Of a stretch of 64,000 bases of DNA, positions 1 through 8,053 are shown piece after piece (position 1 is the first letter of the stretch; each line of letters begins with the position of its first letter). The DNA is taken from assembly GCF_002835465.1 (NCBI RefSeq), contig NZ_PIZM01000006.1, positions 475,980 through 539,979 of the forward strand. Reading direction: 5' to 3'. Position numbers and translations under genes: made by a program. The stretch is from Psychromonas sp. psych-6C06 (GTDB lineage: Bacteria > Pseudomonadota > Gammaproteobacteria > Enterobacterales > Psychromonadaceae). A model generated the notes under the pieces. The model was not told the DNA's origin. It made no database searches and saw nothing but the letters and a program-made list of their open reading frames with translations.

Positions 1-279
1 ATTTTTGTTCCTGAAAACATTCAACATCAGTTGGATGTTTTATTACAAGAAGAACAACAAAACAAAGTACGTTATCATCTCTCTGGGCGTCAAGCTGAAA
101 TATTAACGTTGTTGTATAAAGGTAAAACTAATCGAGAAATTGCTGAACTGTTATCTATTTCACCTGATACGGTTAAATTCCATCAAAAAGGTATTTATCA
201 GGTTTTAGATGTATCAGGTATGAATAGTCGCGCTAAAGCGATTGAAAAGGCGTTACAAGTTGGACTACTACACGCTTAA
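1..279 (+). CDS. LuxR-family response regulator, C-terminal part (5' truncated by window)
   Basis: The reading frame is open from base 1, so only the last 92 residues or so are present and the true start lies outside the window. What remains is a LuxR/NarL-type helix-turn-helix: a SGRQAEILTLLYKGKTN segment followed by NREIAELLSISPDTVKFH, the usual recognition-helix pattern. It probably binds DNA as the output domain of a two-component regulator or a quorum-type regulator. The receiver or ligand domain cannot be seen. It converges on the hybrid kinase gene at 497-2155, which could be its partner, but that is only positional inference. Confidence 0.85.
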   Translation: MFVPENIQHQLDVLLQEEQQNKVRYHLSGRQAEILTLLYKGKTNREIAELLSISPDTVKFHQKGIYQVLDVSGMNSRAKAIEKALQVGLLHA

Positions 280-307
280 TATAACACTCAGACAAACTCT
301 TCTTATT

Positions 308-468
308 ATACCAAATTCACTAAATAACTGATCAATCTTACTGGTTAAAAGAAGCTATTTCAGCGTTAAAAATTTCGTAAAGGGAACAACCATTTGCATC
401 AATTTTCGCCTTGAACTAACTCCTTTTTCCTGCGTAATATTTGATCACTATATTAGCGGAATTGGTAT
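308..468. repeat. 161-bp MITE-like repeat, copy A1
   Basis: The element starts with ATACCAAATTC and ends with GAATTGGTAT. The ends form imperfect terminal inverted repeats that continue inward (TAAATAACTGATCAA against TAATATAGTGATCAA). It has no coding capacity. It matches the copy at 56460-56620 over its whole length with a single visible difference (T against C near the left end). It fills the space between the LuxR-type gene and the hybrid kinase. The non-autonomous transposable element reading is inferred from size, ends and copy number. Confidence 0.8.
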
Positions 469-496
469 TACTCCCAATACTCCCTTTAAAAAATAC

Positions 497-2155
497 TTAA
501 TGGCTTAGTAGCTGTCGCAATAGTAACCTTAATGCAGCTGGCTTTATCGGCTTATGCAAAACTTTATACAGGTTAGATGCTCCCTCTTTTAGTTTATCGG
601 GATCTACTTCACCGGTTAATAAAACGGCTGGAATACCTTGTTGCTTTTGCGCTACTTTAATCAGGTCAATGCCATTTTTTTCACCTGGTAAACGATAATC
701 AGAGATAATAAGTGCGTATCTATTTTTTGCCAAAACTTGTAATGCTTCTTGACTATTGTCAGCACAATCAACCCGGTAACCCCAGTTCTCTAACAACATT
801 GATAATGCAGCTAAAATGCTAGCATCATCATCAATGAGGAGAATCGACTCGCTACTTTCTGTTGATAATGCCACTTTCTCTTGTATTATTTCTGTTTCTT
901 TTCCTTTTGCAACTTGGAGTGAAAAACAACAGCCAACCTCAGTACTTTTAACTAATATCTCTGTATTTAACAGCTGTGCTTTTCGTTGTGATAATGCTAA
1001 ACCTAAACCAATCCCTTTCGCTTTATTGTGCTGTGGATTTTTAGGGTAATACTGCTCATCAAATAGTGAATCTAGGTGCGCTTGAGCGATGTTAGGGCCT
1101 CTATTATGGACTTGTATATTAACCCCTGTTTTACTCTCACAAACCCTTAATAGAATTTTCCCTGATTGCTGGTGGCCATGTATTAAAGCGTTACTGAGAA
1201 GTTGCTCAATAATTTCACTGAGTATTTTTGCGTCGCTATAAAGCGAACATGGAGCAAGGTGGGTTTTCAGTGCAATATTTTTTTCTTTGGCAAGCAATCT
1301 ATATTTCTCTATCGCACCTGAAAAGCAGGTTGATACAGGTACGTTTTGAATATTAGTTGGCAGAGTTTTGGTGTCTAATGTCGCAAGCTCTAATAATGAA
1401 GAGAGCCAATGGTCTAATTGTGTTGACGCATTCATTAAGTTTTCAATGACAATGCTTTGTTGTGCGTCTGAGGCTTGCTGTTTTATCAGGTGGCTATATA
1501 AAGCAAGGCTACTTAATGGCTGACGAATATCGTGAATAATATTTTTTAAATAGAAGGACTGTTGGTTTTCTAAGCTGGGCCCTCTTGTGGCTTTTACTGG
1601 GCTACTTTTAGAGCTATAAGTATTGTTTTTTATGTGTGAATAGACAGTTAAAAAGCCCAGTGTGAAGAGAAACACTAAGTTTAAAATAAAGACTAACGTG
1701 CTGGTATCGCCAACCACTGCGGTAAAAGTATAACTAATGATAGCAATGAGGTTATTGGCTATGAGCAATTGGAAATTATAAGAGAGAATATAAGCGTAAA
1801 AAAGTGGTAATAGTAAGGTGAAGTAGAGAAAACTATTTTGTGAAGTCTGTGTTTCAAAGTGACTATTTATGGTGATAAATAGGGTTGTAAAAAGCGTTAA
1901 TATCGGTATTAAGCGAAGGCTCTGTGCATCTTTGTTAGCAATTAAGCAATGGATAAGATAGGTACACAGGAAAATAGCAGTTAAGGGTAAAATTAAAGGT
2001 AAATTGAAAGCAGCGGGGGGCGCAAAAAAACTGTAACTTTGTAGTGTGCCGACTGCATAGAAAAACAAAAAAGCGATGAGTATGACAATGTTATAGAGGC
2101 GAAGCGATTGCCACCTTCTAAAAAGAAACTCTTTATTTGTCTGCTTTTGGGTCAT
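497..2155 (-). CDS. Hybrid sensor histidine kinase with C-terminal receiver domain
   Basis: A 552-residue membrane kinase. Residues about 15-175 hold six or seven hydrophobic segments. A HisKA domain follows with the H-box HDIRQPLSSLALYSHL near residue 208, then a HATPase domain (N-box around LLSNALIHG, G-box KGIGLGLALSQRKAQ). A receiver domain occupies roughly residues 435-550, with the phospho-acceptor Asp in LIISDYRLPG near 485 and a conserved Lys in LHKPIKP. Autophosphorylation and intramolecular or intermolecular relay are expected from the family. The signal sensed is unknown. No strong ribosome binding site precedes the ATG. The LuxR-type regulator at the left edge is the nearest candidate partner. 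Confidence 0.88.
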   Translation of the reverse strand: MTQKQTNKEFLFRRWQSLRLYNIVILIAFLFFYAVGTLQSYSFFAPPAAFNLPLILPLTAIFLCTYLIHCLIANKDAQSLRLIPILTLFTTLFITINSHFETQTSQNSFLYFTLLLPLFYAYILSYNFQLLIANNLIAIISYTFTAVVGDTSTLVFILNLVFLFTLGFLTVYSHIKNNTYSSKSSPVKATRGPSLENQQSFYLKNIIHDIRQPLSSLALYSHLIKQQASDAQQSIVIENLMNASTQLDHWLSSLLELATLDTKTLPTNIQNVPVSTCFSGAIEKYRLLAKEKNIALKTHLAPCSLYSDAKILSEIIEQLLSNALIHGHQQSGKILLRVCESKTGVNIQVHNRGPNIAQAHLDSLFDEQYYPKNPQHNKAKGIGLGLALSQRKAQLLNTEILVKSTEVGCCFSLQVAKGKETEIIQEKVALSTESSESILLIDDDASILAALSMLLENWGYRVDCADNSQEALQVLAKNRYALIISDYRLPGEKNGIDLIKVAQKQQGIPAVLLTGEVDPDKLKEGASNLYKVLHKPIKPAALRLLLRQLLSH

Positions 2156-2225
2156 ATGTAAATTTTATTTATGTAACTTGTTGATGATTATAACAGTTTT
2201 ATTCTTTGTAGAGATTAAAATATGG

Positions 2226-2256
2226 CAAAAAAAAAGCCTAACAAAGTTAGGCTCGC
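2226..2256 (-). terminator. Rho-independent terminator upstream of the hybrid kinase
   Basis: On the minus strand the sequence reads as a stem AGCCTAAC / GTTAGGCT with a three-base loop, followed by nine T. It lies about 220 bases after the aroQ stop and 70 bases before the kinase start. It can end either the aroQ transcript or a separate short RNA from the region 2257-2410. Confidence 0.85.
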
Positions 2257-2410
2257 CTGTAATATGTCTCTTATTATTACAACTTTTTATAACAATCAAA
2301 GTCCATTTTGGGCATCAAAGTGGGTTTACTACTATGCCTTAATTCCTTAAGACAAGTTAAGAATGCACTACCCTGCCCGTTAAAGTAACTACCTACCCGG
2401 GTAGTTTTTC
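2257..2410 (-). ncRNA. Possible small RNA or attenuated leader between aroQ and the kinase gene
   Basis: This non-coding stretch has a CRP-like site upstream (2449-2464), a possible extended -10 (TGCAATAAG on the minus strand, about 2414-2422), a short hairpin near the predicted 5' end (AACTACC / GGTAGTT) and a strong intrinsic terminator at 2226-2256. A transcript of about 180 nt would result. I do not recognise it as any known small RNA family. It could also be the untranslated 3' region of aroQ or a regulated leader of the kinase gene. Confidence 0.35.
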
Positions 2411-2448
2411 AGACTTATTGCATTAATTTCCTTTCTGAGTGAAATTAA

Positions 2449-2464
2449 TGTGATGTATATCACC
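2449..2464. promoter_or_regulatory. Candidate CRP binding site
   Basis: The bases TGTGATGTATATCACC match the CRP consensus TGTGA-N6-TCACA at nine of ten specified positions. The site lies just after the aroQ stop codon, where it cannot serve aroQ itself, so a promoter reading leftward into 2226-2410 is the likely target. A 10-bp inverted repeat (CATTAATTTC / GAAATTAATG, 2421-2450) sits beside it. Confidence 0.55.
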
Positions 2465-2478
2465 TTTAATGGGGCTTG

Positions 2479-2925
2479 CTAATGGCTTAATTTTGCTTTT
2501 ATAGATTGTAATGCAAGTGAGTACCCCTGTGCACCTAGCCCACAAATAACTCCCTGTGCAACATCAGACAGAAAAGAGTGATGACGAAATTGTTCTCGAG
2601 CATGCACATTTGAGAGGTGTACTTCTATAAATGGGATATTGACGCCTAGTAACGCATCTCTTATCGCAACACTTGTGTGGGTGAATGCCGCTGGGTTAAT
2701 AATAATAAAATCGATTTGATTAAATGAGGCGTGAATTTTTTCGACGAGCTCATACTCTCGGTTACTTTGTATATGAGTTAAGTCAATGTCCATAGCTTCG
2801 GCTTGTATGCTTAACTCATCAATAATGTCATTGAGTGTTTGCTTTCCATATACCTCTGGCTCACGTTGTCCGAGTAAGTTTAAATTGGGACCATTTAACA
2901 CTAATACTTTAATTTTCTTTGGCAT
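2479..2925 (-). CDS. aroQ: Type II 3-dehydroquinate dehydratase
   Basis: A 148-residue enzyme of usual family length that converts 3-dehydroquinate to 3-dehydroshikimate in the cytoplasmic shikimate pathway. The N-terminus carries the diagnostic [21 protein letters not shown] pattern, split as NGPNLNLLG with the catalytic Tyr in EVYG. The substrate-binding [16 protein letters not shown] and the [17 protein letters not shown] segment with the catalytic His are also present. Its Shine-Dalgarno AGGAG (2954-2958 on the opposite strand) lies inside the 3' arm of the terminator hairpin that follows acs. Translation of aroQ from an acs read-through transcript would therefore have its ribosome site partly buried in the stem. 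The gene is downstream of acs on the same strand; accB and accC, its partners in some relatives, are not here. Confidence 0.96.
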   Translation of the reverse strand: MPKKIKVLVLNGPNLNLLGQREPEVYGKQTLNDIIDELSIQAEAMDIDLTHIQSNREYELVEKIHASFNQIDFIIINPAAFTHTSVAIRDALLGVNIPFIEVHLSNVHAREQFRHHSFLSDVAQGVICGLGAQGYSLALQSIKAKLSH

Positions 2926-2961
2926 AAAAAAAGACTCCTAAAACAAGATGTTTAGGAGTCT
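2925..2961 (-). terminator. Terminator after acs that overlaps the aroQ ribosome binding site
   Basis: On the minus strand an 11-bp stem AGACTCCTAAA / TTTAGGAGTCT is followed by seven T and then directly by the aroQ ATG. The AGGAG of the 3' arm is the only good Shine-Dalgarno for aroQ, at about nine bases spacing. The element therefore looks like a terminator and a translation-control hairpin at once. Confidence 0.8.
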
Positions 2962-3043
2962 ATCTGCTTGGTAATTAACTAGCTAGTTTTCTCTTTAGGT
3001 AGAGTAAATAGGGGAGACAAAGGTCTCACTTCATTAGCGAATG

Positions 3044-4990
3044 TTAAAGTTCAGCATTTTCTTTGATTAATTGATCAACCACACTTGGGTCTGCAAGTGT
3101 TGATGTATCACCTAACTGGTCACTTTCACCGGTTGCAATTTTACGTAGAATACGACGCATGATTTTACCTGAGCGAGTCTTAGGTAAACCTTCAGCCCAA
3201 TGTAAAATATCAGGTGTGGCAATAGGTCCAATCTCTTTACGTACCCATTGTTTTACTTCTGCGTAAAGCTCTGGAGAAGAGAATTCGCCTGCATTTAAAG
3301 TGACGTAGGCATAGATGCCTTGACCTTTAATTTCGTGCGGAACACCAACAACAGCCGCTTCTGCAATTTTAGGATGAGCAACTAATGCACTTTCGATTTC
3401 AGCTGTACCCATACGGTGCCCTGAAACGTTTAACACATCATCAACACGGCCTGTGATCCAGTAGTAACCATCTTCATCACGTCGCGCACCATCTCCAGTA
3501 CAGTACATGCCTTTAAAGGTTGAGAAGTAGGTTTGTTCAAAGCGATCGTGGTTATTATAAAGTGTACGCATCTGCCCTGGCCAGCTATCAAGCATAACCA
3601 AATTACCTTCAACCGCACCTTCTAAGATAACGCCATCGTTATCAACTAATGCAGGCTGTACACCAAAGAATGGACGTGTTGCTGAGCCGGGTTTAAGATC
3701 TGTTGCACCTGGAAGTGGGGTAATTAATATGCCGCCCGTTTCTGTTTGCCACCATGTATCAACGATAGGGCAAGATTTATTGCCTATTTTATCGTAATAC
3801 CATTCCCACGCTTCTGGGTTAATCGGTTCACCCACTGATCCTAGAATACGTAGGGACTCACGAGTAGTTCCTTTAATTGCATCGTCGCCTTTTGCCATTA
3901 ATGCACGAATTGCAGTCGGGGCAGTATAAAGCAGGGTAACATTATGCTTATCGACGACTTCACTCATTCGTGCTGTCGTTGGGTAAGTTGGAACGCCTTC
4001 AAAGAGTAATGTCGTCGCACCATTTGCCAGTGGTCCGTATACCAAATAACTATGACCTGTTATCCAGCCTACATCAGCGGTACACCAGTAAATATCACCT
4101 TCTTGATAATCAAAGATGTATTTAAAGGTCATCGTTGCGTAAACAAGGTACCCACCAGTAGTATGCAGTACACCTTTAGGCGTTCCCGTAGAGCCTGATG
4201 TATACAGAATAAACAGAGGATCTTCTGCATTCATTGCAGTTGGTTGACACTGTTCTGATTGTGGGGCTGTTATTTTATCCCAGTCTAAATCTCGTTGATC
4301 ATTCCAAGCTACATCACCACCTGTGTTTTTGAAAACAATGACTTTTTCAACGCAATCTGTTCCCTCTTTTTCTAGCGCTTCATCAACATTTGCTTTTAAT
4401 GGAACAGCACGGCCACCACGACGACCTTCATCGGCAGTAATAACAATTTTTGATTTACTATCAATAATACGACCTGCAATGGCTTCGGGAGAAAAACCAC
4501 CAAAAACAATTGAATGAACCGCACCAATACGTGTACAGGCAAGCATTGCAACGGCTGCTTCTGGTGTCATAGGCATGTATAAACAAACCACATCACCTTT
4601 TTGTACACCTTGTTCTTTTAATGCGTTTGAAAATTTACAAACTCGCTTATGAAGTTCATTGTAAGTAATACTCTGATCTTGATCAGGAGAGTCGCCTTCC
4701 CATAGGATTGCTACTTGCTCTCCTTTTGTTGCTAAATGGCGGTCAATACAGTTGGCAGAAACGTTAAGTTCACCATCCTCAAACCATTTAATATCGATAT
4801 GTCCCGGATCGTAAGAGCTATTTTTAACTTTAGTATATGGTTTAATCCAATCTAAAATTTTACCCTTCTCACCCCAAAAAGCTTCTGGGTCACTAATAGA
4901 TGCAGCGTAGTCTGCTAGATATTGGTCATTCGTTAACAGGCTTTTTTCAGCCAACTCTGCTGATACAGGATAAACGTGATTTTCACTCAT
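3044..4990 (-). CDS. acs: Acetyl-CoA synthetase (AMP-forming)
   Basis: It activates acetate to acetyl-CoA through acetyl-AMP in the cytoplasm. Visible motifs are the adenylate-forming signature [12 protein letters not shown] near residue 265, the WWQTETGG segment, and the C-terminal [11 protein letters not shown] with the lysine (about K609) that is reversibly acetylated in enteric homologues. The longer frame starts at 5002. The ATG at 4990 is preferred because GGAG lies six bases before it and the resulting start MSENHVYPV resembles the family. The length is then 648 residues, as usual. With ackA-pta in the same window the cell has both the low-affinity reversible and the high-affinity routes for acetate. 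A terminator follows at 2925-2961. Confidence 0.96.
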   Translation of the reverse strand: MSENHVYPVSAELAEKSLLTNDQYLADYAASISDPEAFWGEKGKILDWIKPYTKVKNSSYDPGHIDIKWFEDGELNVSANCIDRHLATKGEQVAILWEGDSPDQDQSITYNELHKRVCKFSNALKEQGVQKGDVVCLYMPMTPEAAVAMLACTRIGAVHSIVFGGFSPEAIAGRIIDSKSKIVITADEGRRGGRAVPLKANVDEALEKEGTDCVEKVIVFKNTGGDVAWNDQRDLDWDKITAPQSEQCQPTAMNAEDPLFILYTSGSTGTPKGVLHTTGGYLVYATMTFKYIFDYQEGDIYWCTADVGWITGHSYLVYGPLANGATTLLFEGVPTYPTTARMSEVVDKHNVTLLYTAPTAIRALMAKGDDAIKGTTRESLRILGSVGEPINPEAWEWYYDKIGNKSCPIVDTWWQTETGGILITPLPGATDLKPGSATRPFFGVQPALVDNDGVILEGAVEGNLVMLDSWPGQMRTLYNNHDRFEQTYFSTFKGMYCTGDGARRDEDGYYWITGRVDDVLNVSGHRMGTAEIESALVAHPKIAEAAVVGVPHEIKGQGIYAYVTLNAGEFSSPELYAEVKQWVRKEIGPIATPDILHWAEGLPKTRSGKIMRRILRKIATGESDQLGDTSTLADPSVVDQLIKENAEL

Positions 4991-5381
4991 TCTTAACTCC
5001 ATCTAATAAAGAGACAAACATTAATTATATTTTTAATGCTTGACGTTGTTTGATATTTCGCCACGTAGTCTAAAACAGCAAAAAAAAATAAATTGTGAGA
5101 TGGCTAGAGCTTGTTAAACAAATGTTAATTAGCTGTGTATGTAAAATGTTTTTTGCGATCAATATCAATAAAAACAGCAGGCTATAAATAACAGCTCTCT
5201 TTCCCTTTATATAAGTGCGGGATTATTTTGCTTTTATGCCTTATTTTCCTAAACTTAATAGAGCGTTTTAATTCATTTTATTCTGATATTAGATTATATA
5301 TTGCAATAAAAAACTCTTATGTTAACGCGGTAACTTGTTGTTTAGATTGAAATTTATCAAATGGCATTGCAGGAGTCGACT
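4991..5381. other. Intergenic region between acs and the PilX-like gene
   Basis: This 391-base AT-rich stretch separates divergent genes and must hold the promoters of both. I see a long poly-A tract near 5081-5095 and several half-sites resembling CRP boxes, but no full-consensus operator and no repeat copy. A Shine-Dalgarno AGGAG at 5371-5375 belongs to the downstream gene. Confidence 0.5.
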
Positions 5382-6782
5382 ATGTTTTCTCGCAGGACAT
5401 TTATTCAACATAAAATGAAAAGTGTGGCAAATCAACAAGGGTTTGCTGTTTTAACTTCTGCGGTATTACTCAGTATGGCTGGTATTGCCTTTACAGCTAA
5501 TATGGCCTCTTCTCAATTAGTTGATAATCAGATTATTGGAAATTACTACCGAAATAATGAAGCATTTGCGAATGCAGAATCGGGGATGAATTTCGTTCTT
5601 AGCCAGTTAGATGATTCAACTATCGCTAAACAAATGTTAGCCAACCTGCCTTATGAATATGAAAATAGTAGCAACCATTTCACCATTAAAGTTACGCAGG
5701 TAAATCAAAGTAAGATCCTTATTACTTCTGATGCGACATCAATGGACGGCAGTGCAAAGCGACAAATTAATCTTGAAGTAGACTTTTTTGTTAGCTTCCC
5801 TATTCCTGCTGCTGCTGTTTCATCAAATGGTAAGCTCAATTTAGATGACAGTGCGTTAGTGAATGATGGTTGTGAAGGTTTGGCTGCGAGTGATTGTTTA
5901 GGTGGGGGTAATATTGCTGAGCATATGCTAGTGAGTAACCCTGCTATTGAGGAAGACGCAGATGATTTATGCTCCGGAGGGCAACTTGGGGAAAATGTTA
6001 TTGCTGATAATGTATTAAAGGGAGAAGGGGATGAAAAAATTATTCAGCCTAACGAGGACGGAACAGGGTACGATTGGGGAGAGCTCTCTATTCCCGAAGG
6101 CTCTGAAATTGGTGGCTTAACACCTGACTCTGATCTTGATCCCAATTCACTCTTTGAAGCAACTTTTGGGATGGAGATGAGCCAGGATAATCTTGATGAC
6201 CTTTGGGATAATGCTGCAAAAATAGACATGCGTTATGGTGGTGATTGCTCCGATATGTTGCAGGATGTGAGCGATCAAGATGAAATTGTATATATCAAGG
6301 GGGATTGTAATATTAGTCAGTTTTATGCTGAGCAAAGTAAAACCTCCGAAAATAAGGTCTTTTCTATTGGTTCAACAGAATATCCAAAACTTGTGTTTAT
6401 TGAAGGTGGGACCTTTATCACTGCACCTAACACGGGCACATCTGTGGTTGGAATGCTGTACTTTTTACCTGCAATCCGCGAGCTTGTTGATGACGATGGT
6501 AACTATATTGATGAAGATGGTAACCTGCTCGCTGAGGATGAAGAGCCAATTAAAGTCACCGATGCAAGTGTTGATATGGGAGGGATTGACGTCAATGGAG
6601 CTTTATTAAGTGAATATAAGTGCTCTCACGACGGTTACGATAAAACCGATAATAAAGGCACCAAACAACATTTTTCGGCGCGTTTTGATAAGTTAGTATT
6701 AGAAGCTCTTTATTCCGATCTCGGTATGGGAGTATCGGGAACTGGCTATCGTTTAGCAGCAGGCACATGGAGAGACTTTTAA
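5382..6782 (+). CDS. PilX-like pilus assembly protein with acidic C-terminal domain
   Basis: A 466-residue protein whose N-terminus has the PilX_N pattern: a short basic leader, QQGFAVLTSAVLLSMAGIAF as the only membrane helix, then NNEAFANAESGMNF. These proteins prime type IV pili or related pilin-fold fibres in other bacteria. The remaining 400 residues are very acidic and not recognised. They include DDDGNYIDEDGNLLAEDEE (near residue 370), two DxDG motifs of the kind that bind calcium. The start at 5382 is chosen over 5361 because AGGAG sits six bases before it. The stop overlaps the next start (TAATG), so the two are translationally coupled. Usual partners pilY1, pilW and fimT are missing. 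Confidence 0.7.
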   Translation: MFSRRTFIQHKMKSVANQQGFAVLTSAVLLSMAGIAFTANMASSQLVDNQIIGNYYRNNEAFANAESGMNFVLSQLDDSTIAKQMLANLPYEYENSSNHFTIKVTQVNQSKILITSDATSMDGSAKRQINLEVDFFVSFPIPAAAVSSNGKLNLDDSALVNDGCEGLAASDCLGGGNIAEHMLVSNPAIEEDADDLCSGGQLGENVIADNVLKGEGDEKIIQPNEDGTGYDWGELSIPEGSEIGGLTPDSDLDPNSLFEATFGMEMSQDNLDDLWDNAAKIDMRYGGDCSDMLQDVSDQDEIVYIKGDCNISQFYAEQSKTSENKVFSIGSTEYPKLVFIEGGTFITAPNTGTSVVGMLYFLPAIRELVDDDGNYIDEDGNLLAEDEEPIKVTDASVDMGGIDVNGALLSEYKCSHDGYDKTDNKGTKQHFSARFDKLVLEALYSDLGMGVSGTGYRLAAGTWRDF

Positions 6783-7471
6783 TGAAATCTTTTAGCTTTA
6801 AATTAGGGTTTTCACTGGTGGAAATATTAGTTTCTTTGTTTGTGGTTAGCTTAGCCGCTGTCAATATTTCTGGTCTGCAAAAAATGGTGGGCGATCAAAA
6901 TAGAAATAATTTCGCACATACCGCGGTTGTGGAGCTCGTTTCAGAAAAGTTAGAAGAGGTAATGCAATTTGATGATATGAATGACGTCCTTAATCTACAT
7001 AATACTAATGAAACCTATCAAGACAGAGGAACTACCTTTCACTTACTTTGGCATATTAATTCAGTGTCAGGAGCATCAATGACATCGCCAATTCGTGAAG
7101 TTTCGATTGATGTTTCTTGGCCAGATGCCACGGGGGCTACACAAACTTTTAATTATGCCGAGCAAATATCGTTTGCTATGTTGCTCGAAGGTGCAGGGGG
7201 AACCGCTGGAACAAATGACTTCCCCTATACTATTAGCAATTTATTAGGTACAGATCAGGTCGGATACTTTGAGTCCAAAATGGGTTATAAAAAATCAGCC
7301 TATGTTATTTATAATAGCCAGCTTTTTCAGGCAACCGCAGTTCACTCGGTTGGTAATGGCCATCAAAGAGATGTCACTCCCCCAATGAGTAGTGACGGAG
7401 AAGTTTCTGAAGGCTGGGAGCATCTAGGGCGAATTGACGATCCAGACCTTTCTGATCTATTTACCGACTGA
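6782..7471 (+). CDS. PilV-like minor prepilin with possible carbohydrate-binding C-terminus
   Basis: A 229-residue protein with a class III signal: MKSFSFKLG followed by FSLVEILVSLFVV, with cleavage after G9 and Glu at mature position 5. The prepilin peptidase would process it and it would join a pilus-like fibre. The start at 6782 overlaps the previous stop as TAATG, with GGAG upstream. The last 60 residues (YVIYNSQLFQATAVHS ... GWEHLG) resemble the small chitin-binding type 3 module pattern, in which an aromatic residue, V-Y-N-x-x-L-F-x-A and a W-x-x-L are spaced alike. That part is inference from pattern alone. It forms an operon with the PilX-like gene. Confidence 0.72.
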   Translation: MKSFSFKLGFSLVEILVSLFVVSLAAVNISGLQKMVGDQNRNNFAHTAVVELVSEKLEEVMQFDDMNDVLNLHNTNETYQDRGTTFHLLWHINSVSGASMTSPIREVSIDVSWPDATGATQTFNYAEQISFAMLLEGAGGTAGTNDFPYTISNLLGTDQVGYFESKMGYKKSAYVIYNSQLFQATAVHSVGNGHQRDVTPPMSSDGEVSEGWEHLGRIDDPDLSDLFTD

Positions 7472-7540
7472 AGAAAATAGTGATGCCCTTTGTAATGGTA
7501 TGTTATTGTTAATTTATTGAGTTACAGCAAAGAGCTTCAC

Positions 7541-8053
7541 ATGATCAATAGCCAAATACAAATATTAGCGCAGGCTGAAAGTTATCTGCTTTCTGTCACA
7601 CCTGAGCAATACCAAGAGATTAAGTCTCCTCAGTTTATCAGCTCTTCTGGGCAACATTTACGTCATGTTTTAGACCATTACGTGGCAATGATCCGTGGTT
7701 TAAAAGTAGGATGCATTGATTATGATAAGCGAAGTCGAGGCGGTTATGTGGAGTCTGATATTGAAGCAGCCCGAAACTTAATTTTGGAAATTAAATCGTG
7801 GTTGTTGGTGCTTACTGATCAGCTATTAACCAAGCCTTTAATGTTATCGACTGAGGTTTGTATTGAAGAAAAGCGAGTGATCACAATGACTACAAGCCTT
7901 GCGCGTGAATTAGTTTTTGCTTCCAGCCATGCTATCCACCATTTTGCAATGATGGCACAAATATCAAAAGCTCAAAATATTGCGATTCCAGACAACTTTG
8001 GACTTGCGCCTGCAACAGCGACCTTTATGCGAGAGCAATCATGTGCACGTTAA
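7541..8053 (+). CDS. DinB-family-like four-helix protein
   Basis: A protein of about 170 residues with spaced histidines in helices (GQHLRHVLDHYVAMIRG near residue 40 and SSHAIHHFAMMAQI near 135). This matches the metal-binding arrangement of DinB/YfiT-type proteins. Their enzymatic role is mostly unknown; some are thiol-dependent transferases. A TTG at 7517 would extend the frame, but the ATG at 7541 is the better start. The 3' end overlaps the NRDE gene by 13 bases, which suggests co-translation and perhaps a shared pathway. No strong promoter is evident. Confidence 0.7.
   Translation: MINSQIQILAQAESYLLSVTPEQYQEIKSPQFISSSGQHLRHVLDHYVAMIRGLKVGCIDYDKRSRGGYVESDIEAARNLILEIKSWLLVLTDQLLTKPLMLSTEVCIEEKRVITMTTSLARELVFASSHAIHHFAMMAQISKAQNIAIPDNFGLAPATATFMREQSCAR

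Noticed and set aside
816..1049. Plus-strand frame inside the hybrid kinase gene
   Set aside because: It has no ribosome site and no family resemblance, and lies fully antisense to a well-supported coding region. The same applies to the antisense frames in acs, adhE, pta, glnS and pflB.
6280..6864. Extra small genes inside the PilX-like region
   Set aside because: Frames on both strands overlap the coding sequence and have no ribosome sites. The in-frame protein has a consistent acidic composition.
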